Below, one piece after another: positions 11,627-28,300 of a stretch of DNA of 64,000 nucleotides (the stretch's first letter is position 1; the number at the start of each line of letters is the position of its first letter). The position numbers were made by a program, and so were the translations under genes. The stretch is from Varroa destructor. Lineage: Eukaryota; Arthropoda; Arachnida; Mesostigmata; Varroidae. The notes under the pieces are model-generated. The model was not told the DNA's origin. It ran no database searches and saw nothing but the letters and a program-made list of their open reading frames with translations. The stretch lies in the NCBI RefSeq assembly GCF_002443255.2, contig NW_019211460.1, positions 24,720,882 through 24,784,881 of the forward strand, written 5' to 3'.

Positions 11627-14600
11627 CAGCAGCGTCTAGCTTCGTGAGACGGTCACGGTGAACTGGACGTTGTTCGTCAAAAGCGGCTGGTAACATGAGG
11701 AGTAGCTAGTATTTTTTGTGGCGCGCAAGCAGCTTTCCTTATTGACACTTACTGCACTGCTATAAATTATTACCGCCGAAATCCCCTTGCATATAGATGT
11801 GTTTATGTGCATACGATTTTCGTGTCGCTATTGCCCGATATGCCGCGACGTATGGGAACGTGTACGCGATATGAGGGCGCCCTTCATGTATTGCTAGTTT
11901 GTACCCTCAAAGCGACCGTCGAACAGCCATTGCTGAGACAGAAAAGCGGCTCGACAAATGCTGCTGCTGTTGTTGTTGTTGTCAGTATGAGCATCACCGA
12001 CATTATCGAGAGAGCAGTACTCGGTTGCAGTCCCTTTTGTTACTGACGCGCTTTACTCTATTTCTGTCGTGCCTGCACGTTTCACTGACGCTGCATCAAA
12101 GCATTGCTGTTTTTCTTTTTCTGGAAATTTATGGATAGGGGCAGGCAGGCAGGCAGGCGCCAATGGACAGGGGCTTATTGCAGCTCTAGGGGTAGCAGCA
12201 GCTCAACAGTCGGAAAACGCACGTTGTCAGCCAATAGCCACCACAGGTGAATCAGCAGGTGTCCGTCGTCGGTCATCCTCATCGTTGATCTGGATGACGA
12301 CAGCGGCGGCAGCAGCGGCGAGTGCCGACTACTCACCGCTTTGCCCAACTTTTCTAGTTTGTCGCAGTAATGAGATCTGGCCTACTGTTACAAAGATCGC
12401 GAACGCCAGCAGCAACGGCTGCCATATATAGTATGAAGCTAGCTGTAAATCGTATAGGCGGATCGGCCTTCTTAGCAACCAGCAGCACGCTCGACGTGTT
12501 TTCCTGAACGATCGCTAGCAAAAGCCCGTTGTTGCAACTGCTATTGTGTATCTGTAAATAAATATTACATGAACATGACCACCACGACCGGCTGCGTCAC
12601 CGCCGCCGCCACATAGCCTGCTAACCGGCCACATGTGCAAACCTGGAAGCAAACAAGCTAAACCTATTTGACGACGTCATATATCTCCTATCTCTCCTTA
12701 CCTCGCTCTTTCTTGACGTATCGTGCTCTCTCTCTTTGTCAGTGTCACATCATTGCGACACATGCGCTGTTTCTGCCTATGCAGTCTCTGATATTTTTTT
12801 ACAGGGCGTGCTTATCGCATTGCTGATGCTGCTGGCAGATGCTGCCACAGCAATGCTAGAGGCGTGCTGAGCTCCGATGAGACGAGACGGATATTATGAC
12901 ACGCTTGTTCCATTACACGTACTTGCTGGCCGAAATTTGTGGCGTACCGTGTTGGGGCAGCTGCTGGACTATGTCCACCGTTAGATGCGCCAGTAAAACT
13001 CCTACTGACAAACGAATTTGCCCAGTGCGAACATAATTGCATAAAAAGTTCGCGTTCTTTAACATTGCGTCTGCTTGCTTTAACAGCCCATCAGTTGAAC
13101 GACTTCTATAAATTCCGTAAACGAGCGTATACGTTAGGTTGTCTGCTTGTGGATTTTGCTCGTTCATAGCTCGACATGGGACTAGCCAACATGATGTGAA
13201 AGGATGGCTTTTCCGTCATAGGGCGTCGACGAGGTCGGTTATAGTGATGCCAAACGACCTAGAGAAGTAGAACTTATCCTAACTAGATAGTTTTATGACT
13301 AAGTAACACATTGATGTTTTTTTTACCGTATACAGTTCGACTTGTGTGTACGTAATGACACATATTCCCAAAAACCCGTCTAGTTGATACAACACTTTTG
13401 TGTCTATTTTCCACAAAAATATCTGTTAATCTAGAGCAGTAGGCTCCAGAGATGGCACAGCAGGAACATGGCCGTCTACGAAACGGGTCTGGTTCCTGCT
13501 GGTATTTATCGCCAAAAATGAAACATCTCTGAGGGTGGGTCGGCCATACGCAGATAATTAAATTACTTGTAATAGGCTCGACAAATGCCAAGCGATTCTC
13601 CGCCTATGTGGCTTAAATTAAAAATGCTCCAAGAACAAACTATACTAAATAACTTTGTACGGGAAGTCTGTTGTGAAAAGAGCTCTCTGTTCTTCCTATA
13701 TCTTTCTTCCAAGGACGCCACACGACAAATTTTATCATAGTAACGCCTCCACAGGCGATTATCTAAATGCGTATAATATGTATTATAAACGGCTCCGATG
13801 CTCAGCGTTTAGCATTTAGTGTGGTTTCTCCCATACAATGTTGTCCAGGTATTGCCAGCCTTCGTCGGCTAAGCTGTCTGCCCGCCCACCGCCAAAAAAA
13901 TGGGTGTACTTCAGGGTCTGTCCCGTATCAGGACGTCAATCTGCAAATAAATGCTATGTATAATAGATGCGTGCTCTAGCAAGTACTTGTATTTGAATGA
14001 ACTGCAATGACAAACGCAGCTAGCTATAAATAGGCAGACACGCAACGTGTGATTCACGAGCAGTAGCTACGACGGGGTGGTCAACAGAAGCTTGCGCAAC
14101 TTAGAAAGCCTTACAACCTAAGCAGCTGGGGCAGGCACGTAATTCCGCTACTGTTATTGCTGTTATTACCTCTGCAATTGGTGGTTCAGACTCTAAGAGA
14201 AAGAGCTATTTGCCGCGTTCGCAGTAGGGGACCGCTCAGCAGAGCCTGTTGATGCGATGGCGGCAAGACAGACCAGCAAAGGGGCAAAACTGCGGGCAGA
14301 AGAAGCGGCCAAGACAAGCACCGGAGAAAAGGGTGAGAATGCATACGACTAAGTGGGAATGCGCTTTAAAGGCCCACTACTTACTCGTTAGAAGAAAGAT
14401 TCAAGCATACAGGCTGCCCTACGGTCGTTCTCGCTACTTTGCTATGTGATACTATAAAACATAAACCTCGGTCCGATACGGTCTCGGTAAGTATAGCAAT
14501 TATTGTAGTCGTTGCTGCTGCTTAAGCTGCTGTCCTGTTCGGTTCTCCCCTTCGTTCCTCGCAAAATGGACGTTGGTTTTTTCTTCTTTGTTGCCGCAAA

Positions 14601-15138
14601 ATCAATCGTTCTCCAGACCCTCCTCCCCGTGACCGCGTAGGCTATCCCGCCGCTTGTGCTGCTGCTGCTGCTGTTACCGCTGCCGGCGGAAAAACGGATA
14701 TGGCAGTGACTGCGAGTCCGGCCGCGCTACCACCATAGAGACCGCGGCCGTCGCCGCTGCTGTACCATTGCATCGATTGCCATAGTGGTCGAACGCCGGG
14801 AAGGGCCTTAGCTGAAGCAGGCACCACCTAACATTGGTAAACAGGCAGAACCCAATCAGAGACGATGGCGGCGGCAGCGGCAAGGAGAACAAAAACATCG
14901 GCTGTTTGCTTGCAGTGGCAGGAGCAGCACTGACCGCTACGGTTCTGGCAGCGAGCAGCATGTGGAAAGACAGCCCCATCCATCTTCTTTCGTGTAGACC
15001 ACCCTTGAATGGTCAGCGGTCCTTTGGTTAGCCAGTCAGCCACTTGGCAATAAAAGAGGCAGCGGGAGCGAAGGAGGGCCCTTTGACAGGCCCTGTCGTT
15101 TCTGCTACGATAACAGTTCGCCGCCGCCGACCGGCACG

Positions 15139-15190
15139 TTGACAACATCGACATCAACGATATCAACAACGTCAACATCAACAAGAGTGA
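15139..15190. repeat. Imperfect ATCAAC/GTCAAC tandem repeat
   Basis: Short units of the type ACATCAACG, ATATCAACA and ACGTCAACA recur with substitutions. The plus-strand frame over it is a Thr/Ser run. Confidence 0.6.
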
Positions 15191-16665
15191 CGACCCTAAT
15201 TCCCAGGATGCTGCCGGCCAGTCAAGGTTCAAATGCGGGTATCCATTATTTTATATTGAATGCTTTCTCTTTCCGCTATCTATCTTTGCTGCACTCGTCC
15301 CCCCTCCTGCCGTCCACAGCTGTAGAAGCGGCCCATGACTTGACGTGACACTCAGTTTTACTTACGATCCTAAAGAGTATTGGATTATACTGTAATAGTC
15401 ATCTAAGAACCGATAAAAGAGACTGCAGGGAAAGCTTTCAGCTAATGAGTAATGCACTTCGGATTGAGGTAAATAGATCATGCTGTTACAATATATGAAG
15501 TAGACACTTGTTCGTTTGACGTTGACTACTTTGATGAAGGCATTTCTTTATAATTATGCATAGTAGAGCTACTTGTACGTTTAATTTTTTAGCAGTTGAA
15601 GTATTAGGGTGGAGTGATAAATTTTTCTTCTAGTCGTTCTGCCAGACATGATGCATCCAAAAAGGAAGTAGCAATGTTCGCTCAAAGATCTGTATCGTGT
15701 ATTGAATTTCGACTAGCACTTCCTGAACTATATATATATCTCTGCTACGTACAAAGTAACGGCATACTGCACGATGCGACGTATCGTCCAATTTTCGATT
15801 TGGGACTCACTTTTACCGTTGCATTGAGAAAAGAAGGATCAAAAAAGATGAAGCTATAGAAATTTATACACCTAGTGCGCTGCTGGAACGTTTGAGAGAC
15901 CGGCGGAAGGTATGCCAAGCTGACAACGATAGCCGGAATCGGGATTCCAATAATGATGTATATAAACAGGACAATTGGTACTTCGCACTGAGTACGGAAA
16001 AGGCAGAGAGAGGATTTGGCAATCGGATGAGGTTGGATTTAGGGGTCTTTCAAATAGAGACCAAGGCACCTTCCAAGTAGGTATAAATTTATCGTCGCAA
16101 TTGTTTTTACCACGAACGCACTTAGCAGTAAATATGTACGCGCGCACATGGTTTCACATCTAGACCAGTCATGCTAAGGTCGTCAGTCGCCTTCAAACTG
16201 CACAGGTAAAAATAGGACTTTTAAAAAATCAGCGCTTTTACTTGGTAGTGATTTCACATGCTATCACATTCGTGCATGGGGCCTGATGGCAACAGCTGCA
16301 GATGAACTAACTGCAGAAGGCTTGTGTTCACTCCATTTCATGTGTCCTTGTTCTATGTAGCGAGCCGACTTTTCCGTCTATCGTTGGCCTGTTTCTCGAG
16401 TTACCCATCATTGGATACCGTAAATTGATTCACATGCAAGTCATACACCGCATATGTGTCAATACAACCTACCACAAATTTCATTCTTTAAAGCTAGTTC
16501 CTTGCTGGCTACATGGTAGCCTTTAACTAAACGAGCTCAACCTCTTCATTGGGCTTGTTCATAGACACTGAGTCACTCATATCATTTATAACTATATATA
16601 CTAACGTTACTATCGGGAATGCAAAGTTTACGATCAACTTTATAGTACATAGTGTACAGTTCCAT

Positions 16666-16688
16666 GATATATATATATATGTATATAT
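16666..16688. repeat. (TA)n microsatellite
   Basis: About eleven TA units with one G interruption. Confidence 0.9.
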
Positions 16689-17571
16689 TAAACCTAGATA
16701 GCACTTTCTCGTTTCTGCAACTTGTCAGTTTCAATTGGCTTACATGTTTACACTGACACAGATTCTCTGTCCGTTCAGCTATAGCTTGGGTATAGTCAAC
16801 GTAAGTTATACAAGGGGGTGCCATCGTACAAGCCGTAAGCAGAATATAATATAGCACAAATTTAAGTTGTCCGTCGCTGAATAAACAAACCGGATTGACG
16901 CGTTAAAGAAAAGTAAGCGTTTATAACAGACAATTAATGTTTTCATTTCAATGTAATTTGCTCTCGGCCATCCATTGCGTTTCCGCCGCCGCTACGGCCG
17001 TACATCGGAGCGATGTACATGTTCTACCTAATTAGCACAGCAGTTTGACGACGGCATTACGTATACTTCAATGGCAGCTTCATTCCTCCATCGATATGTT
17101 AGACAGGGACACTTGAAGAAGAAATCGACAATTTCGAGTGAGATTGTTGCCAACAGCGGCGTCAATAGACAACGACGATACAAATAGACGCTTATATAAA
17201 ACCAGAGTTTTTACGCGTGCGTTCTTCGTTTGGTTCGTCGGCAGCCTTGTTCGTGGGCCCGCTGGATTAATCCCTAGAGAAATCTGAACCGATTTCGACA
17301 TTTTCTGACGACTGACAACCACACACGCGGACCGTAGCAGCAGCAGCTGTCTACTTACACAGGAGTGAGTGAACGCCGTCCACGAATATATATTTATTAA
17401 ATATGTATCTGCGTATTGGATATATGCTAATATAGTTAGGGTATTACAGGCACTCAGCGTACGAAGGAGCAGGGCATTTTCGTATGCGTTGTAACTTCGG
17501 GTAGAGTCCATATTGTTTGGGACACGTCACATATACAGAAGTCTGTACATTAATTCTATGTACTTTTTTTC

Positions 17572-17647
17572 CATTCCCCACAACAAGTATAGTTTCCATT
17601 AAAAAAAAAAAAAAAAAAAAAAAAAACTATAGTTGTTGAGGGGGATT
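17572..17647. repeat. A26 homopolymer enclosed by 21-base imperfect inverted repeats
   Basis: A run of 26 A residues (17,601-17,626) is flanked by arms at 17,572-17,592 and 17,627-17,647 that are reverse-complementary at 17 of 21 positions. The inner part, CAACAAGTATAG versus CTATAGTTGTTG, has one mismatch, and the outer C-rich/G-rich part has three. The right arm abuts the A run directly; the left arm is separated from it by TTTCCATT. Transcribed, this would fold into a stem with an A-rich loop. It could be a small inverted-repeat element, or a poly(A) tail inserted next to a palindrome. No coding potential is visible. Confidence 0.7.
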
Positions 17648-20600
17648 ATTTTCGTTTTCGCGAAACCTTATAAATACTTGCCTGTGACGCGCCCATGCGT
17701 ATCGCTAGCAAATTTACAGCCGCTTACGTCTTTCAGCTGATCTGCCTTACATGACCCCTTCCACGTTACTGTTCCATATGATCGCCTGTATTTTAATTTT
17801 TGTTGCCATGTTTTGCACCTGTAACTGTCCTGTTATTGTTAACGGCGTGAGTTTTCATCATAGGAGTTAGCTCCTCTACAGTCTCTGTCTTTTTTTTTCT
17901 CTCGCTTTCGTTTCCGTTTTTTTTCCATTCGTTTAGTTGTTTTCCGCATCCGTTGTTCTTGTCGCTGCCCTCACCTAGTCTTATTTTTCTTTTCCTTTCT
18001 TCCAGTTGTCTCGCCCACTGTATAACATAATGATCAGTATCAGTCTACCGCTGATGACCGGGGCACCCTCGTAGCGGGGACTTCGCTAGCCAACAAGTCA
18101 AGTAGGTTGTCCTGCTACTGTCGCCACCATCACTACCACGGCCCTCCTGTTGCCTGCCAGGCCACTAATCCATCTGTGGGTCCGAATGGAAGCTGGACGA
18201 GGGCCGTCGGGCTCGATAGTCCCTTAGCAGTGACTGACGCTGAAGGCTGCTAGTTAATGCTCGATTTGCCGACAGTCGTTGCTGGCTTATGACGAACATG
18301 TCCAATGACAGTTGCCCTTGGTCGGCTTTTCGTTCAGTCTTTAGCGAGGCAGGCAGTCACCGTCAACGGCTATGCGTCCATCGGCCAGCAGCAGCCATAC
18401 TGACGACGTCAGCGTTGACGCCCAACAACAGGACCGCTCTTGTTCCGCGTCCGCTATATTGTTGTAGCAGCAGTCGCAGTAGCGGCAATTGCACATAAAG
18501 CGGCATACAATATATTCTGTCTCGGTTCCCTTTCACTTAGATCGTATTTGGATCTGTCCTCCGGCCAAGGCTCGGACCCTCAACCGAAGGGCCATATCTG
18601 TTTCTTCGCTTCCATACTGCTACTTCTCTTAGAACTTTTGCCATCCTGTGGCAACGATCTACCTGTTCACACTAGTGCTTACTTCTGCGGCTTCTCGCCT
18701 AAACTCGCGAAAGTGAATAGGGGCCGCTTTCAGCTCCCATGCTAACATCAACCACTACGAACAGTTGCTGGCGTATACTGCTTGGGGGTAGTGTCCAGTC
18801 GCAAATAGCGTATTACTAAAACGCCTAAATATCCACGCTGCAAAATTCTAGTAAGCTTTCCGCGAGCGATTCGATGGCATCTACCCATTGGCGATAACAG
18901 TCTGAATCGGGAACGTGATTTGCTAGGATCTGTCTTTTTACAGGGTTGACTTTCTAATAATACTACGAAATGCTTTTACAAATTGTTACCATTACAGTTG
19001 ACACCCAACATTTTCGTATATCAGTGAGTTAAGAAACTCACATCATTAAGCCTGGGAGAGAAATATGCCAGGCCAAAGTATTAGCACGGGATGAACGGAA
19101 CTTTTTCGAACGACTTTTTGGGTAAAAAGATATTATACGATTGCGTTACCTAGCGTATTGTTTTGACCGGTTTCTTCTGTCCGTATGCTGCTCTAGCTCT
19201 GTGGTGGACGCGTAGAGATTGATCACAAAGTAAATGAAAACAAACATGATTGCCCTTATTCGCGAACGATTGCCCTAAACGATCGTACTGCCGTTGTGTG
19301 TGTACATTGATAATTAGGACAGGTCACACAGCCGGATGTCAGTGGAGGTCCAGTGTTTTGTCTACGCAGCATAATAGCCAATGGCCAAGTTACTGAGCTG
19401 CTTAATCTCGTGCTTTTCAAACAAGTACTCCGTAGCAGACGGTGAGAACGGCTATTGAGAAGCGCCTGTCTATTACTTCTAATGAGCGATGAATAACTAT
19501 TTGTAGCGGAACGTCAGAGACTTGTGGCCGTCGTTGTAGCTGCAGCGGCTGTTTTGCGTCATCTCAGCACGTCGACACTAGTTTTCCCTGTAATTGGATG
19601 ACCATTGCCTTCTCTTTTTGAAAGTACACATATTACTACACAAAACTACAACTACTAATATTACTAGAGCACAGTCTAACAAATACGGATGCTGAAATAC
19701 ACAGCGTTTGTTCGATCCGACGATTTTCGTCAGAGTCACCTGCAGGTAACTTGTCAGCCGACGTTAAGTACTTGTTCATCAAGCTGGTTTCGGTATTTCT
19801 ATTGAACTGAAGATGGTGTCATCCGTGAAACGGGCAGCTAAAAACGTCGGAATAATGCCGCTGCCTAAAACAACGTAGAAATGCTCTTTTCTCTATTGCA
19901 TATCGTAGGATTCGAGGCAACGTACGCGTGGGAACTGTGAGATTATAACTTAGTGAACAGCGTTCACCACAGCAGCAATAGCATACACAATAGGGCCGAA
20001 CAGGGCATCGAGTGCAATGAAGTTAACTTTAACTAGTTCAAAACGATCTTCTATAACCTGAGACACGAAAGCTAAGTGAGATTCCGATTTGTTACCGAAT
20101 CAATTTAAGACCGACGATGTCCGCGGCGGTGCGGCGACCGTATAAGGAAACCAAAAGTGAAACAGACGTATGCAGATGCCTGTTTTATTTCCTCTTTCAG
20201 GCTTCGTCCTTCCTCTGTGTTTCGAAATTTGAATATATTTGGCAGGAACACATACCTAATACCGCTGTACATTTACCGCAGTAGAAGATAACGATAAACA
20301 AAAAGGACATAACAACATAAATGCTGAGAAACAAAGACCTCACAGCCGACCCGTTCGTTTTTATAAAGCTACTGCTTGATGACAAGATTCATTTCCGCGT
20401 ACCACTAGGCACACGTTTCACCATGGAGAATTTTGAGGATTTTGCGTGTGTATGATATTGCCAGCAACAAAATTTCAGCGTCCCGGTAAAGGACTTCGTT
20501 GCCTTAGTGAACCAGTATTTATAATGAAACGAGACGACGATACTGCGAGTGTGATGTTCAAAATGATTAAATCATAACAAATTTTAGTAATAACATTGCT

Positions 20601-21954
20601 TGCAAGAGCATCCGCCAACAAAAGAAAGTTTTACTCAACCGAAAATAAGCGCAGGGCCTCCTCTTAACCCAGGGCTATGGCCTGTCCCCTATCCGTTCAC
20701 TTTTACCCGGTCTAGCTTAAGATGAGAAAACAGAAAGGCCTTCACGATGTCTCACAAGGACACTACTTAGCCTGTAGCTATTTAGACGCCTAGTCTCGTT
20801 CGGTCGCTGCCATTGTCGTTACGGCCATCGTCGTCATTGTCGGTGCCGCCGCCGCCGCCTGCATTCTATCACTCACTCTTTTTCTTATTTGCTTTTTTTG
20901 TCGCTCCACGTACTGCTAATGATAATTTGGATCTTTTCATTAATTTTTATTAAAATGGCGATCCCCTGCCTCTTCACTCCTCTCGTTTGAGCACATGCCC
21001 ATACGTTTGTGCTCTTCTTTGTGACAGTCGCCCAGCGCTACTCCCAGCTGTGATCCCTCCCGAAAAGCTATTTGCTTGACTGGCTGGGTGGCCAGCTATC
21101 CATCTAGTCAGCTGGGCTTGGCCTATCCACAAACCTGGCGCTCGAAGCTCGTATCCGTTTTGCAATAGCTGGGACGTCTGTGATGCGACTCTTTTCACCA
21201 TCGATTAAAAGTTTCAGTTTTTTTTTTCTGTTCTTTCGCGCCCCGTATCCGGGGATAGTGGCCAACCAGATGAGCAGCCGTGGTTTGCGTTGCTAGTCCG
21301 TACCGCGACACTCGCATCACTGTCTTAGACTTGCCGACAGACGCATTTCCCGCTAGGAAAACGTGTTTTTTTCGATTTACTCGGTTTATTTTGTTGGTCT
21401 CGATTCCTTTCAACTACCTGAAAGAAACTTGCGTCCACGTAAACCCTCAACGAGCCATACGTAGAAACATACAGAAGCAACAGAAATATGCGTAAGGTAG
21501 GCGGGATGACACGAAGCGCTGGCCATGCATTTTTCCGACTGACGCAAAGGGTCTCCAATAAGCGTCACTAGTCTAACAGCGATAAACACGTACATATCGC
21601 AATGGCACTCCCGACCAGCGCTGAGCCCGTACCTTCTGAGGCATGATCTTCACGTCTCACATTATGTATTCGATTGGGGTCTGCAACAGGTGCTGATAAT
21701 CGTATAGCGTTGTATATGCACAAGAAACAATTGAACTGTCTGTTGTAGTTAGCCTTGGAGACATTTTACAAGTTGTTGACAATATTTCGTTAAGACTTGA
21801 TCTTATAGATATGATTACGCGGTTCGGCTTGTCACGTCGTGAGTAGGACGAGTGGACGAGCAAGCTAGACCAATTTTCAAAGGCAAAACATTTTTGTCCT
21901 TGTCGTCGGCATTACAGCATTGGCTATCCAATTCAATTCGTTCGCTGAGAACGA
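17648..21954. other. No gene recognised; two strong splice-acceptor-like tracts
   Basis: A long T/C-rich stretch from about 17,880 ends in CTTTTCCTTTCTTCCAG (AG at 18,004-18,005). A second tract, TGTTTTATTTCCTCTTTCAG, ends at 20,200. The frames after them are open for only 22 and 27 codons, too short to name. The interval 18,750-20,190 has no notable open frame. Confidence 0.4.
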
Positions 21955-22003
21955 AGGAGGAGGAGGAGGAGGAGGAGGAGGAGGAGGAGGAGGAGGAGGA
22001 GGA
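21955..22003. repeat. (GGA)n microsatellite
   Basis: About sixteen uninterrupted GGA units; the opposite strand gives a poly-Leu frame (CTC/TCC units), which is an artefact of the repeat. Confidence 0.97.
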
Positions 22004-25319
<3,316 letters not shown>

Positions 25320-28300
25320 GTTTATGTGTCGCTTTTCTCTCGTCGAGCGGCCCGTTTGCTTGCGCGTTCTTCTCTTGTTTAGTCATGTATGTCTGGTTTG
25401 AATTCAGTGTTATACCGATTCTGGTAATAATAGTACTCTGCATTCTGGGTTTTGTCTTCTGGCGTCAGCGTGACATAGCGGCGTGTCGGCATGGTGTTGA
25501 TATTTTTACCGCGTGCACGACCTCCCCGACCGCCGGCAGGCGCAGGCAGGGTGGTCGCGATGGAAACTGTTGCCAATAATCTTTCTGTAGCTGGATAGTA
25601 GCGGCGGTGTTAAGCTTAGCAAAACAATAAACTTCTATAATTCAGGTTTGTTTAGCCCGTGGGTCTGAGGACAATGGCATTATCAACAAGAACGTCGCTG
25701 TCGTCGCCTACGTGCGATATCTGCTTTTGCTATATGTTATACATATAATCCTTGTTGATAGCAGCAGCAACAGCTGTTTCCAGCATTTTTCTACTTCAGG
25801 ACTTTGTAGTCTCGAACGTGGTACGTTTGCTGCGCTATGCTAGCAACACGGTTGTGCTGGTGAAGAACAGCACATACTGAATTTGCTCGTACGAGCTCTG
25901 AATGTCATTAAAGAAGGGTTCTATCGAACGCTTAATGCTTCGAATATCCTTGCTATACCTGTGCTACAGAACAGTAGCTTCTTCTTTCTGTCTAAATGAC
26001 AATATAGAAAGCCACACATTAGCAAAAGGCCCGGGAGAAAAACCGTCTAGCTAATGCTAAGACGGGCAATAGCACTCACTGACCACAACTGTTCCGCTAG
26101 TTATGATGGGCGGAGTATTACGAAAGGAATTGTCGATATATGCAACAGCCAGTGTGAGTCGTCCTAATTAAGGTATACGTATTCTTATAGACTTCGATAG
26201 CAAAGATAATTCAATCTATCATGAAAACGAGACAAATCTCTGTAATAGGTCTGCTGAATATTCTCAATGTCGGTCTAACTTCTCTAGGTTTTAGCTCCAT
26301 TAATTTCCAAGTAAAGTCTTCTACGACTAGAGGAATCACATCACGTAAGCAAGGAAGCAGTCGAATCGTCTATCTAGCCGTCGATGCCAAAAAAAATAGC
26401 AAATATGACTTTTCCTTCGTTTGTAAATTACTCTGTATCTATTCTCGTGAGTGGAAGGCATGAAGCAGGCCCATTTGCCTGTGAGTATTAGTAGTTGAAT
26501 AATAACGTAACGTCAAACTGCCAAAAAAGAGTGTCTAATTTCTCGTAAAGACCCGTACTTTTTTCAACTCTGTAGCTCGTTAGTATGCTTAGCTTCACAT
26601 TTCCCTTTTCATTTCTACTTGTTTCACTGTTATCTTGAAGGAAAAGACGATCAAAATATGACTCCATTAAAACCTGCGGGGCCAGAGCGAGCTTTCTTAC
26701 AAATGGGGTCGCTAGCAGCACCCGCCCTGAATTTTCGCTGTTTTGGGTTCTTCCAAATCCCCTCTTCTTCTCACAGGTGTTCTCAGTTATGATTAATAGC
26801 AATAATAGACTAAAACGAAATAATTAAAGAGTGTCGTTACTATTGTAAGTAGTAGCGACCACAACTGTAACGTCCTATTTAGGACCATTTTATTTTTCCA
26901 TTGCTTTGGTTACATATTCTATTATAAATAATTTTTTTCTATTTTGGCTACGTAAACGAAGCGAACGCTGGCCACCTACAGATTCTGGCAATTGTTGATT
27001 CGGTATAAGTAAGTATGTATGTGTGTGTTTATGAGTACGCAATCGCGTGTGAGGACGGATGGGTGTGACCAAGTCAGGCACTGTGAAAACGTCTCTGCGT
27101 GCTTCTGCATATGCGTTTGTGTCTCTATACTTTTTAGCGAAAAGGTATAATATATATAACTAAACGCCGGCGGTGGCAGGCAGAAAAGAAAGGAATACAT
27201 AGGGGAGAGAGAGAGATGGGTGAGTTGAGTGTAGCTGAACGGTAGACTGAAGCGAAGAATCCCCTTGGAACGGAATACAGAAAAGAATAGAGCAAGAAAT
27301 ATCAACGAAAAATAGAAGAAACGAGGAGGAACACAAATGAAGTCAGAGAGATGAAAGGTAGTACAGAGGAGCTATGATTACCGGTTGTTTGGCATTGTTT
27401 TCGCCGGAAAATTGCAGATTGCAGCCGTAGCAGCTACTGCCGCCGCTTCTGTTACTGTTGCTGTCGTGGGTAATAGCACCGTGATGATGGCGGTATGTCA
27501 GAGTTCGTGTTGGTGGGAGACCTACATGTGGTTCGGCGGTGTTGACGTCTGCGGCAGCAGTAGCGACAACAGCAAGAACAACAGAAAACGGGAATAACAG
27601 CCAGGAGACAGGTATACCTGCAAACGAACTCGCAAAATCAAACGTTCCGCAGTCCGCTTTCGAACAACATCGGACAATCAGCAATAACAGCAGTAATCAT
27701 TAATTTTCGCCGTTTTCTTCGAAATTCATACTTTTTTCTATCAAAACGGCGATGCAGACAGGTTAACGCAATAAACACGAACAAGAGCAGCGACGGTAGT
27801 GGCCACAACCAGAGTTAATCATAATGGTGACGCTATGTATGCTTATGTACGGGGAGTCTTAACGGTTTCGTAGAATAGCTTTGTCTGGTAGGGGCAGACG
27901 CACTGGAGACCGGGTGATATAAGTTTAGGTGTTGTTTGAAGCGTTCGGACAGGCATAAGCCCTTTTCAGTGGTAGCAGCAAGCGCTTGAGCAAAAATAGC
28001 AGCGCGTGCTGTTGGTGGTGAACCAAAAGTGCCAGAACGACGCAACGTGTTGAAACGAAACAGAAGGAAGAAGCGCTGACGTCGAAGATGACGATAGCTC
28101 ATACTGATATTATGACAACGTAACAAAGAGAACTATTACTGATGCCATGAACAGCATATATATATATATCATACCGCCTTATGTTGCTGTTTCTAGTGGC
28201 AACTGAGGACGGCACGTTTCTTTCCGTTACTGCGATGCGACAGCAGCAACAAAGAAGGTGACACTTGTTCCCAATGTCAATGAAGACGAAAACGACGAAA

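Larger units (their letters stand above)
11627..17571. other. No gene recognised
   Basis: Holds a (GGCA)n tract at about 12,140-12,158, an imperfect ATCAAC-type tandem stretch at 15,139-15,190 encoding Thr/Ser in one frame, and a TA tract at 16,666-16,688. An acceptor-like T tract ends in AG at 12,803-12,804. Open frames are short and overlap on both strands. Confidence 0.5.

Noticed and set aside
18004..18072. Possible exon after the TTTCTTCCAG acceptor-like tract
   Set aside because: The acceptor is good but only 22 codons follow before a stop, and there is no partner exon. It is noted in the region entry only.
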